From Pachypanchax playfairii (lineage: Eukaryota; Chordata; Actinopteri; Cyprinodontiformes; Aplocheilidae), in contig SSNP01000138.1 of NCBI GenBank assembly GCA_006937955.1, forward strand, positions 949,872 through 1,013,871: a DNA stretch of 64,000 bases, read 5' to 3'. This document shows positions 10,601-22,600 of this stretch, piece by piece. The notes beneath the pieces are model-generated. The model made no database searches. It was given only the letters and a program-made list of their open reading frames with translations, and was not told the origin of the DNA. The translations under genes were made by a program, and so were the position numbers. Numbering within the stretch: the stretch's first letter is position 1; the number at the start of each line of letters is the position of its first letter.

Positions 10601-13600
10601 CATCAACCATCAGGGCGGTGTCCGGTCAGCGCAACTGCTGAGGGAGTCTCATGCACTTCTGACCTGGGCGGCTGTTCATATGCCCTCGCTGCGGGCAGTG
10701 TATCTCCCGGGGGTATGCAATCGGGTGGCGGACTCTCTTTCTCGCCGGAGACCCTCCCCTGGGGAGTGGTCTCTTCACCCGGCTGTGGTGTACCAGATCT
10801 GGAACCGTTTTGGGCAGGCGAGGGTGGATCTCTTCGCCTCAGAGGGGTCAGCTCATTGTCCACTTTGGTACTCCCTCCAGGGGGTACCGGGACCCCTGGG
10901 CCGAGATGCGCTGGCGCATCAGTGGCCTCATTGCCTTCTGTATGCCTTTCCCCCATTTCCTCTGATCTGGCCCACTCTTCAGAGGGTTCTCAGGGACAAC
11001 CACCGGTTGTTGTTGGTGGCCCCTTACTGGCCGGCCCGACCGTGGTTTCCGCTGCTGCACAGCCTCTGCAGCGGAGTGCCGTGGCAGCTTCCGGACAGAC
11101 AGGATCTGCTGTCTCAGTGGGGGGGGCAGGTGTGGCACCCCAGCCCTCATCGGCTCCGGCTGTGGCTCTGGCCGCTTCAGGGCCCACGTTGCACTTGACC
11201 GAGTCAGTTAGGCGGACGATCCTGAATGCCAGGGCAAGGTCTACTCGCCTGCAATACGGGAACAGGTGGAAGCTCTTTTCCCAGTGGTGTGCTTCCCGCG
11301 CTGCGGATCCGGTGTCCTGTTCTGTCTCCGTTGTTTTGGAGTTTCTTCAGTCGCTCCTGGACTCGGGTCGATCTCCTTCAACCCTTAAGGTATATGTGGC
11401 GGCTATATCGTGTCATCATGACATGATCAATTCTTCTTCTGTTGGGAGCCATAGTTTGGTTTCTCTTTTTCTGAGGGGGGCTCGGCGGTTGCGTCCGTAC
11501 GTCGCCCCACGTGCTCCCGTATGGGATTTGTCTTTAGTTCTTGACGTCTTGTGCTGTTATCCTTTTGAGCCTTTGGCACGGGCGGAGCTTAAGTGGCTCT
11601 CATGCAAGACTGCTTTTTTATTGGCTATGGTCTCTGCAAGGCGTGTGGGTGAGTTGCATGCCTTTTCTGTTAGTCCCTCGTGCCTCCGGTGGAGTCCGGA
11701 TGGCTCGGGTGTCACCTTGTGGCCAAACACGGCATTTGTTCCTAAGGTGTTTTCTCGCACTTATTCTAACCAGCCTTTGACGTTGGCGCGTTTTTGCCCA
11801 ACCCCAGCCGATGATGGTTACAGGCCCGAGTTGTGTCCGGTGCGGGCCTTAAGGGCGTATGTTGCAGCGACGGCAGGCCTGCGACGCTCTGATCAGCTGT
11901 TCGTGTGTTATGGTGGTCGGTCTGTTGGCGGCCCTCTCTCTAAACAGCGTCTGTCTCACTGGATTGTGGAGGTCATTCGCTGTGCCTATGGCGCTCGGGG
12001 TCGGGCTCCTCCCCCTGGGGTTAAAGCCCATTCCGCAAGGGGTGTTGCTGCTTCCTGGGCAGCTATGAGAGGGGTTCCTTTGGATGCTATCTGTGCGGCA
12101 GCATCTTGGGCGGCGCCCAGTACGTTCGCTCGGTTCTATAATGTCAATGTGGCCGTTTCTCCTCCTCTGGGCCAGGTCCTTCGGGGATTTCCTGAGGCTT
12201 CTCTGTGAGGTGTGTACTCAGGATTCCTCGTGACATTGTCGGTACTAGTCATTCAGTGCTTTCAGCACCGCCTTCTGGCGGTCAGGAGGGATGAAATAGA
12301 ACGAAAGTTACGTATGTAACTACGGTTCTATGAATCCCGGAGGACCGCCAGAAGGCGGTGCTGAAAGCACTGAATGTTCCCTTCGCGCATGCGCAGTTCG
12401 AGAAGTAATACCAAACAAGTCACACCTGTGACCCCGGATGACGTCCCGGAGGTAATATAGCCCTACGTCATCCGTTGCTCTCTTCCTGCAGAATCTTCTC
12501 GCGGAAACGCAAGGATCCTGAGTGACAGAGAGCCTCTGGCGGTCCTCCGGGATTCATAGAACCGTAGTTACATACGTAACTTTCGTTTTAGACTGTGTGA
12601 CAGTAACAAATGATAAGTTGATGGTAACAAATATTTCATGTGATGATTTAGCACCTGGGTTAGGAAAGACTCTGAACTAACCAAATTTCAGCTCAACACT
12701 TTTATACTGATAACGAGTTCACACAGGTGCCATTAATACAGGTAACGAGTGGAGGACCGAGGAGCCTCTTAAAGAAGTTACAGGTCTGTGAAAGCCAGAA
12801 ATCTTACTTGTTTGTAGGTGACCAAATACTTATTTTCCACCATAATTTGCAAATAAATTCTTTAAAAATCAGATTTTCTGGATTTTTTTTCCTCATTTTG
12901 TCTCTCATAGTTGAGGTATACCTATGATGAAAATTACAGGCCTCTCTGATCTTTTTAAGTGGGAGAACTTACACAATTGGTGGCTGACTAAATACTTCTT
13001 TGCCCCACTGTATACAAACACACATATCCTTTAATATGCAAGTGACACGAACAGGAGACACATAGTGTTTCATATTTCTCAGAAATACCAAAGATAATAA
13101 TGAGATTTAAATAATAATGTTTTGCTTTATAAAATACTAAAAAAATATGAAGTTTAAAGCAGCTAAGATCTTTTACCACATCCTTTTGTAAATCTGACAG
13201 TAAATCTGAGAAGATTCAGAAAACTGCAACTAATTTACAGAGAAAAGTAACTATTTACTATATTTATTGTTTATATTTATTCAACGTTTCTGCAAATGAA
13301 ACAGAAACTAAAATCTTTTAACATTTGAGTCGAAGTAGCAACTCAGTTCATTCACAAACAGAACAAGCTAAGAAAACCCTGATCTTAGCGACTTGTCACG
13401 TTGATTAAAGTGAACACACTGAACACTTGGGCTTTTAGCTGATTGCTAATGTTATTCAAGGCTCATTTATATTTCTGAGTGTTTAGTCCTGTCCGTCTGA
13501 AGGATGCTCAATGACAAGCAATAAATTCTGTTCTGCGTGAGCTGAGAATATATAATGTTCTTATCTGGCTTGATTAACTTACATCGTCTCTCCATAAACG

Positions 13601-16600
13601 GGTTTTATGTATCAGAACATAATAATTATAACAGAGGAAGTGTGAAGCCTTACTGAAGGAATCACATGACCTCTTGAATGATGTCCTTTGGACAGATGAG
13701 ACCAAGCTAGAGACGTTTACCCGTATTGAACAGCCTCATGTTGAGTCCCAACAGCCTGCAGGGTGGAGACGGGCTGAGGAGCTGGACTTGGTTTACAGTC
13801 AACATAACAAAGTCTTCTGAGACTAAATGTCCAACCAACAGGCAGGACAATGTTCTTCAGAAAGACACAAGACTGAAGCAGGAACAGACGTGAAGGACTA
13901 ATAAAACCATTATAAATAAATCTGGATTAATATGCCGTTATGTTTTAGAACACTTCAAGTTAGATTTAGTTTTAGAAGCTGGATCATTAGAACCTTCATC
14001 AGATTATATTTATTATGTAAAAGCCTAAAACTTATTTTATTTTCATTAATTTATTTACTGTAAATGACGTATCTACCAACGTCTCTACTTGTTGCAGAAA
14101 CCAAACACTGAACACACTGTCTTCTAAACATTTTGCTTTTGCGTGTTTTTCTCATGTTTTTTTAGATTCCTGAACAACACAAGCATAAAGAAACAGTTCC
14201 AGTGAGACAGCGACGCGTCATGTCAAACAGACGGTGTGGGGTTCTATTTTTATTGTAGAACAGCTGTTCCTGGACTTTTTCCTTTACGCGTCTCAGAGTG
14301 AGACAAGACAAGAAGTTGACTAGAGGGTTTTTCCTCTAGTGGGTCGTCCAGATTCATGCTTCATTACTCTGGATCACTCTAGAGGTTTAATGTCTATTGA
14401 TCTGCATGGAAACCGAGAACTATGTTACATAATATACTATGACTATATATATATTATGATCCAGATCCGATCACGTAAAATTAAGATAAAATGATGGTTT
14501 TACTTTAATTTATATTATAATAAAATCTTTACATGGTCAGAACTCACTATCCATGTAAAGGCCTGACCCCTTTAGATGGACAACGTCCCGTAAGAGCTGC
14601 AGCTGTGAAGATGCTGCATCCATCTAGTCATCACAACCTGAACCTCCTTCAGAACCTTCTACTGGCACATTGTTCTACTTTACTGTTTACGTTCTATGGT
14701 GATCAAAGAAGCGTTAGAACTCTGACCCTGGAGTCTGTATGATGCAGGTAGACAAACTCAAACGCACCCAGATTATTCACTGATGAATCAAATCTCTCCC
14801 ACATGAAGGTTTAATTCATATAATTAAAGCTGTTAGAGAGAAAAACTCTGACTGATCATCCAGTTCTGTGTGCAGATCCAATAAAACATGCAGATCACTG
14901 ATATCAGCCAGTTTCTGCCTGAGCACACGCACGTAAACACACACGCATGCACGTACGCACACACACACACCTGCCTAGAATCATCATCCCTCAGGAAGCT
15001 GGTAAAGCAGCACAAACACACAAATGTTTTAGTTCTAAAATAAACTGCAGAGTGAACAAACACAACTCACTCCAGCTGTCTCTGTCAGGGTGTGTGTGGA
15101 TGGGTGTGTGTGTGTGTGTGGGGGGGGGGGGGGATGGGTGTGTGTATGTGTGTTCTTCAGGGTGTTTTTGCTATTAAAATAAAATAGAGAGAATAAATTG
15201 GGGCAGCTGGACGTCACACACAGACAATGATGCATTATGATGCAGACAAGTGGGTTATTTAGAACTTTAGCGCCATCTAGTGAGAACAAACATCTTTATC
15301 TACAGACGACTGATGAACATAAAACTTCACGACATCAGGCAACATGTTAAATTCTGTTTTATGCTCAGTGATCAGTATCAGTTCTGTTCTGAGTTTTTGC
15401 ACTTTGGAAATTTACATTTTATCTGTTGTTCGGTATCAGCAGAACACGATTCAAAACCCTGTCAAACAAAACCTGTTTCCCAAAAACAAATTCATTAGAT
15501 CTGATCACACACAGCCTGACATCACTCAGTATTATATCTGTTTGAAGAACCATCTGAGATAGTTCTGTGTACTGAAATCCAGTGGAACGTCCATGAGAAC
15601 AGTCCAGAGTTATCAGAACAACATCTCTACCAGTGTTTCTGTTCTTATAAAACTCTGCTGTGTTTTCAGTCACATGACCACCACTTACAGCATCCATGCA
15701 TTCTCTGGTTACGAGGGGTCATTAAGAGACAGGTCCTACAGGTCCTGTGGGGGGGGGGGACTGAAATCAAGCCTGTGACACGTTCACGTCACTGTGGACA
15801 GATTCTGACCCACGTTGTGAATCACAGTCATGTTGTTTTCAGTAGTTTTATATCAAGACCGTTTGCTTTGTGACCATACTGTTGAAAAGAAGCAGACAGC
15901 AGGAGTAAATGATGCTAAAAAAACACAAAAACGGGCACATTTTTAAAATACATTTGAATCTCATAAATTATTTCCTACCAAAGATTTATGAGTATTTGTG
16001 TGTCCTTGTGGTCCCTGAGTGATAAATCATATGATGTAAATAATAAATGTCCTGTCACAGTTTCTGTTAGACTCAATATTCATATTATTCTCCTTGTGCG
16101 TCTCTTTGAGGATCTGGTTAGAATGAAAGGCTCATCTTTAAGCATATAGTCAGCAAACATGGCGTCACAACCACTTTTATTATGTCTGGATTATTTAATC
16201 CAGCTGTACTGAGACAGAAAACAGAAGTGTTAACACCTTCATGAAGAAATCACTTATCTAATGGAAATAATTAGATTTTATCTGTATAAACAGGCTTCAA
16301 TCAGATGGACGATGCTGCTGAATGTCTCAGCTGTCTGTCTTCTATGTCTCATAATATCTGTTTATATTTACATGTTTGTCTATAAATAAAAGAGAAAACG
16401 TGAACTGGAGCCAGATTCCTTCTGTGTAACATACTGGACCCAATAAACCCGGTTCTGATTAACTATCAGACTCTTTAGTAAAGGGTGAAGCTCACGGTCA
16501 AGCTGCTGCTGGAGGTGATGGAGGAAAAACAACATGTAGAGATGTAAAACAACCAATATATTAATAACTAATGAATAACCTGATCAAAAACCTTCATGTG

Positions 16601-19600
16601 TACGTGCACGTGTACGTGCACGCGTATGTACATGTCCCTCTGGCCAAGATTCACCTTGTTTCATCCAAAACAAATTACAGTGTTAGCTGTTCTCTAAAAT
16701 CCAGCTGGTGTTTCAGTGTGCTGTGTAAATGATAATGAGGAGTGCACGTCCAGCGCACGTGACTGAGTGTGTGCATCTGAATTACCTCCACAGCCACCGT
16801 CCACAGTATGAGCTGAGTCTCCGAGTCCAGGAAATAAGCTTTGACGGGTGGAGACATGCCGATAAGCGCACAGTTAGTCACCACAGCGATCACACTCATG
16901 GTCTCAAAGGCCAGCTGATCAGAGACACAACAAGTAAAATAACTCATGTGTTCATCTTCTAGTTAATGATCCAGATTAAAACACCATCTTCTCTACAGAG
17001 TTTTCAGTTCTAGTAGTGATGGTTGGTACCGTGGAAGTATCAGCACCATCTGCTAACGATGTGAAACATCCTGACTGTGAACAGTGATGTCAGAGTTAGT
17101 ACTGCAGGTTCTTCATCCTCACGTTTATCTCCAACATTTCTTATCTAAACTTTGTGTTTTTTTAAAGAGCTGATGCAGCTGGTGAGTTTCTCCACTGTGA
17201 GATCAAGTTTTATCTTCCCGTCCATTTCAGTCCAGTTCTAACCTGATCTAATTAAATGTACTTTAGTGGAACCTGAACTTAGATCCCAACAGGAACATTT
17301 ATAGACTTTAATCACATATAATCATCAGATTCACAGCAATAACACACGTGTCTCTATGTTATATGTCCATGGAAGCGTCTCACCTGCCAGACTCCTATGT
17401 CTGCAGCTGGGTCAGCGAAGGGTCTTTTGAACACCCGACACATCTTGAAGGCATCAGTGTAAACCTCAGTGATGTTGTTTAACACCACCAGGACGGCAGC
17501 CAGAGGGTAGACGCAGGAGAACAGGCTGACATAACCGAACAGAAGAAACAGCTCCAAGTAGTCGTCAAATGTTCCCTGAGAGACAAAGACAAGTCAGAGA
17601 AGACACACAATGATCAAGATGTCACAACATGTTTGTCTGATTGTTTTTGTGTTTTGTGTTTTTACCAGGTACGTGCTCATATCAGCCTCCAGTCGGACCT
17701 GGTCCGGTAGAGGAAGCTCCTTGCCCTCCAGGATTCTTCTCTTCTGAACTTTGCGAACCATCTTTTTGTTCCGTCTCCTCTGGAGCCAGTAGGGCAAGAA
17801 GGCCTCCATGATTTGATTTAAGATCTGACTGGTGATCAGTAAGGTGGCTAAACTCTGGTGGAGAAATAAAACAAAGAGGGACAGAGGAGAAATGATGCAG
17901 GTCAAGTTTAGAGGACATTCAAAGGGAAGATCTGTGTGATGATAGACGTACCTGCCTGAGCAGCAACATGTCCTGCATTATAAAAGCGATGTAGAACAAC
18001 GAGGCGAAACAGTTGAAGAAGTTGAACTAAACAGAGAAAAACAACAAGATACAGTAAGAGAACCTGTTAGAAAGTCTGAAACTAGCAGTAAACCATCTCC
18101 ATCCAGATGTTCCTCACAGAACACTCTCAGACTGCGGGTCTGATTCTGGTTCCTAGAGGTTCTAAAAGTAGAACACGAGGAAGAGCTTTCAGTTATCAGG
18201 TTCCTCTCCTGTAGAACCAGCATCTACTTTTTATCCATCAGACTGTTCATCAGAAACTGTTAGCTTCGGTTCTCCTGGTCCATCCCTTTAGTTATGCTGC
18301 TATAGTCTCAGACTGCTGGAGGTTCTCCTGGTCCATCCCTTTAGTTATGCTGCTATAGTCTCAGACCGCTGGAGGTTCTCCTGGTCCATCCCTTTAGTTA
18401 TGCTGCTATAGTCTCAGACTGCTGGAGGTTCTCCTGGTCCATCCCTTTAGTTATGCTGCTATAGTCTCAGACTGCTGGAGGTTCTCCTGGTCCATCCCTT
18501 TAGTTATGCTGCTATAGTCTCAGACTGCTGGAGGACATACTGTCCACATGTCTTCACACTGCTGTCTTTACTCTCCATGTTTGTATTTATTCATCCTGGT
18601 TCTGGTTCTGCTGGAGGTTACTTCCTGTCCTCTCAGATCCCAGTGGGTCCAGGCAGATCTCATCCTGGTTCTGGTTCTGCTGGAGGGTTCTTCCTGTCTC
18701 CAGTTCATGTTGACTTGATGATTAACCCAGTCAGCTGTTCCTTCAACAGGAAATGTTTTATTTTCTGTAAACTGCCCTGAAATGATTTTTGTTATGAGCT
18801 GCTGCTTTCTAAAAAAACATGAGCAGAACTGCATCCAGCATCAGTGACACTGATCTGGTTGCCATGGCATCACATGACATGAATGTTTTGGAGTGACTGG
18901 TTCTAAGAAGTTGGAGATCTTCTGTCATCCTGCGGTGGCAGGTGTGTTTTTCTGTGCTGAAATCAGCATCAGGACCAGAGACGCCAGCAGGTTCAATAAC
19001 AAGGTGGGAACGATCATCGAGTCAGTGAGAGACGGAAGGTCACTGATAAACTTCATCACAGAGACAGCAGCGCTCTTTGCCCCGCCCACTCACGCATCAT
19101 AAGAGTATTTCAGGAAGTCTGCATACTGTTCTCCATCTGTGTAACATGTACATGTTCCATGTTCTGTACATCAGATACAAACATGTTAATGACATGTATC
19201 CTATCATGACCTCTTGTACATATCATTCATCTCTATAAGACTTTAACAGGTTTACTGTTATATTATTCTATTTCTGAACAGGAACTTTATGTCTCTTGTT
19301 GTGATCAAATAATTTAACTCATCCATAAATCTATTTACTCACCACTAATACTTTTAGGACCAGGTGGTTTTGGTATGAAGACTCAAGCCGATGGTTTTCT
19401 AAACATACAGAAGAAGAACATTTAAAACATGTCAGCAACAAAACTTTGACTTTCATCTAAACAGAATCAGCTACTTATAATATCTGATCCAGCGTGTTTG
19501 TCTACAGAGTAGATTTAATGTTGATAACTTCTCACCCCATTCAGTGAGGAACTCAGCAGCGTATCTGTAGACGAGGTTCATCGCCTCGATCACCACCGCG

Positions 19601-22600
19601 TAAATAATACTGGGGATGTAAAGAAGCACTCCGGTCCAGAACGTTGGGTTGTTGTCATGGATCATCAGCGCCCATCCCTCCATCAGGAAGTAGATCATCA
19701 TGACATACATGGACAGGTAGAGGCAGAGCAGCACAAAGGGAAGGGACACCAGGTAGATACGCAGCTGTCTCTTGGCATGAGGGTATAAAGGCTCCTCACG
19801 GCCCGTCACAGGGTTGAACCCCAGGACACCATGAAATCCAGGTCTGGGTTCTTCAAAGGCCTTTTTCCTGCACAAAGTGCCCCAGTGATAGGCCAGCGAG
19901 GCGCTGCGTCGCTTCCATAACTAGTGGAGGGATGAGGTCAATACTCATTTACACAAGTTTCACTCATGAAATAAAAACAATAAACAGTTCTGATGGTTCT
20001 AAAGATCCCACTCATCGACTTAAATCAAAGATGTTTAGGTTCACAGCTAGAACCCTCTACAGGAGATCCTTCCTGTCTGCAGCTAGACCCTCTACAGGAG
20101 ATCCTTCCAGTCCACAGCTAGAACCCTCTACAGGAGATCCTTCCTGTCTGCAGCTAGACCCTCTACAGGAGATCCTTCCAGTCCACAGCTAGAACCCTCT
20201 ACAGGAGATCCTTCCTGTCTGCAGCTAGACCCTCTACAGGAGATCCTTCCTGTCTACAACTAGAACCCTCTACAGGAGATCCTTCCAGTCCACAGCTAGA
20301 ACCCTCTACAGGAGATCCTTCCTGTCCACAGCTAGAACCCTCTACAGGAGATCCTTCCTGTCCACAACTAGAACCCTCTACAGGAGATCCTTCCCGTCCA
20401 CAGCTGGAACCCTCTACAGGAGATCCTTCCTGTCTACAGCTAGAACCCTCTACAGGAGATCCTTCCTGTCCACAGCTAGAACCCTCTACAGGAGATCCTT
20501 CCCGTCCACAGCTAGAACCCTCTACAGGAGATCCTTCCCGTCCACAACTAGAACCCTCTACAGGAGATCCTTCCCGTCCACAACTAGAACCCTCTACAGG
20601 AGATCCTTCCTGTCTACAGCTAGAACCCTCTACAGGAGATCCTTCCCGTCCACAGCTAGAACCCTCTACAGGAGATCCTTCCTGTCTGCAGCTAGACCCT
20701 CTACAGGAGATCCTTCCAGTCCACAGCTAGAACCCTCTACAGGAGATCCTTCCTGTCTGCAGCTAGACCCTCTACAGGAGATCCTTCCTGTCTACAGCTA
20801 GAACCCTCTACAGGAGATCCTTCCAGTCCACAGCTAGAACCCTCTACAGGAGATCCTTCCAGTCCACAGCTAGAACCCTCTACAGGAGATCCTTCCAGTC
20901 CACAGCTAGAACCCTCTACAGGAGATCCTTCCTGTCCACAGCTAGAACCCTCTACAGGAGATCCTTCCTGTCCACAGCTAGAACCCTCTACAGGAGATCC
21001 TTCCTGTCCACAGCTAGAACCCTCTACAGGAGATCCTGCCCGTCCACAGCTAGAACTCTCTAGAATCTATATACAGTGGGGCAAAAAAGTATTTAGTCAG
21101 CCACCAATTGTGTAAGTTCTCCCACTTAAAAAGATCAGAGAGGCCTGTAATTTTCATCATAGGTATACCTCAACTATGAGAGACAAAATGAGGAAAAAAA
21201 ATCCAGAAAATCACATTGNNNNNNNNNNNNNNNNNNNNNNNNNNNNNNNNNNNNNGGCAAAAAAGTATTTAGTCAGCCACCAATTGTGTAAGTTCTCCCA
21301 CTTAAAAAGATCAGAGAGGCCTGTAATTTTCATCATAGGTATACCTCAACTATGAGAGACAAAATGAGGAAAAAAAATCCAGAAAATCACATTGTCTGAT
21401 TTTTAAAGAATTTAGTTGCAAATTATGGTGGAAAATAAGTATTTGGTCAATAACAAAAGTTAATCTCAATACTTTGTTATATAGCCTTTGTTGGCAATGA
21501 CAGAGATCAAACATTTTCTGTAAGTCTTCACAAGGTTTTCACACACTGTTGCTGGTATTTTGGCCCATTCCTCCATGCAGATCTCCTCTAGAGCAGTGAT
21601 GTTTTGGGGCTGACGCTGGGCAACACGGACTTTCAACTCCCTCCAGAGATTTTCTATGGGGTTGAGATCTGGAGACTGGCTAGGCCACTCCAGGACCTTG
21701 AAATGCTTCTTACGAAGCCACTCCTTCGTTGCCCGGGCGGTGTGTTTGGGATCATTGTCATGCTGAAAGACCCAGCCACGTCTCATTTTCAATGCCCTTG
21801 CTGATGGAAGGAGGTTTTCACTCAAAATCTTACGATACATGGCCCCATTCATTCTTTCCTTTACACGGATCAGTCGTCCTGGTCCCCTTGCAGAAAAACA
21901 GCCCCAAAGCATGATGTTTCCACCCCCATGCTTTACAGTAGGTATGGTGTTCTTTGGATCCAACTCAGCATTCTTTCCCCTCCAAACACGACAAGTTGAG
22001 TTTCTACCAAAAAGTTCTATTTTGGTTTCATCTGACCATATGATGTTCTCCCAATCCTCTTCTGGATCATCCAAATGCTCTCTAGCAAACCGCAGACGGG
22101 CCTGGACATGTCCTGGCTTCAGCAGGGGGACACGTCTGGCACTGCAGGATTTGAGTCCCTGGCGGCGTAGTGTGTTACTGATGGTAGCCTTTGTTACTTT
22201 GGTCCCAGCTCTCTGCAGGTCATTCACTAGGTCCCTCCGTGTGGTTCTGGGATTTTTGCTCACCGTTCTTGTGATCATTTTGACCCCACGGGGTGAGATC
22301 TTGCGTGGAGCCCCAGATCGAGGGAGATTATCAGTGGTCTTGTATGTCTTTCATTTTCTAATAATTGCTCCCACAGTTGATTTCTTCACACCAAGCTGCT
22401 TACCTATTGCAGATTCAGTCTTCCCAGCCTGGTGAAGGTCTACAATTTTGTTTCTGGTGTCCTTTGACAGCTCTTTGGTCTTGGCCATAGTGGAGTTTGG
22501 AGCGTGACTGTTTGAGGTTGTGGACAGGTGTCTTTTATACTGGTAACGAGTTCACACAGGTGCCATTAATACAGGTAACGAGTGGAGGACCGAGGAGCCT

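Larger units (their letters stand above)
6667..12587 (+). mobile_element. DIRS-like tyrosine-recombinase retrotransposon
   Basis: A ~5.9 kb element on the strand opposite to ano10, inside the intron between coding exons 11 and 12. In order: left end (6667-6831), GC-rich leader with ~101-bp tandem repeats, ORF1 (gag-like), reverse transcriptase/RNase H, tyrosine recombinase, then a compound right end. The left 53 bases recur inverted at 12250-12302. Bases 6686-6831 recur identically and in direct orientation at 12343-12488. Bases 12300-12352 are inverted at 12535-12587. DIRS elements use a tyrosine recombinase instead of a DDE integrase, make no target duplication, and carry inverted ends plus an internal complementary region, which fits. 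All three frames are open and the repeated end is identical, so the copy looks young and possibly autonomous. Confidence 0.85.
13011..16785. other. ano10 intron 11, left of exon 11
   Basis: Single-copy-looking AT-rich sequence. It holds a GT/poly-G tract (about 15098-15134), a G-run near 15750 and an alternating purine-pyrimidine tract (16595-16635). I see no exon, RNA gene or recognisable element. Confidence 0.5.

Noticed and set aside
9362..11194. Reading the 948-codon frame as one long protein
   Set aside because: Only the part from about 11195 resembles a known domain. Upstream it shadows the reverse transcriptase frame, which carries all the conserved motifs.
6667..12587. Endogenous retrovirus or LTR retrotransposon
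   Set aside because: There are no LTRs, protease, DDE integrase or envelope. The tyrosine recombinase and inverted/complementary ends identify a DIRS-type element.
20044..21060. CRISPR-like array
   Set aside because: Units are contiguous with no unique spacers, and the host is a vertebrate. The same applies to the arrays at 31777-33221 and 49086-50135.
21604..22435. Plus-strand open frames opposite the Tc1 transposase
   Set aside because: They are antisense shadows; the minus strand carries the DD34E motifs.
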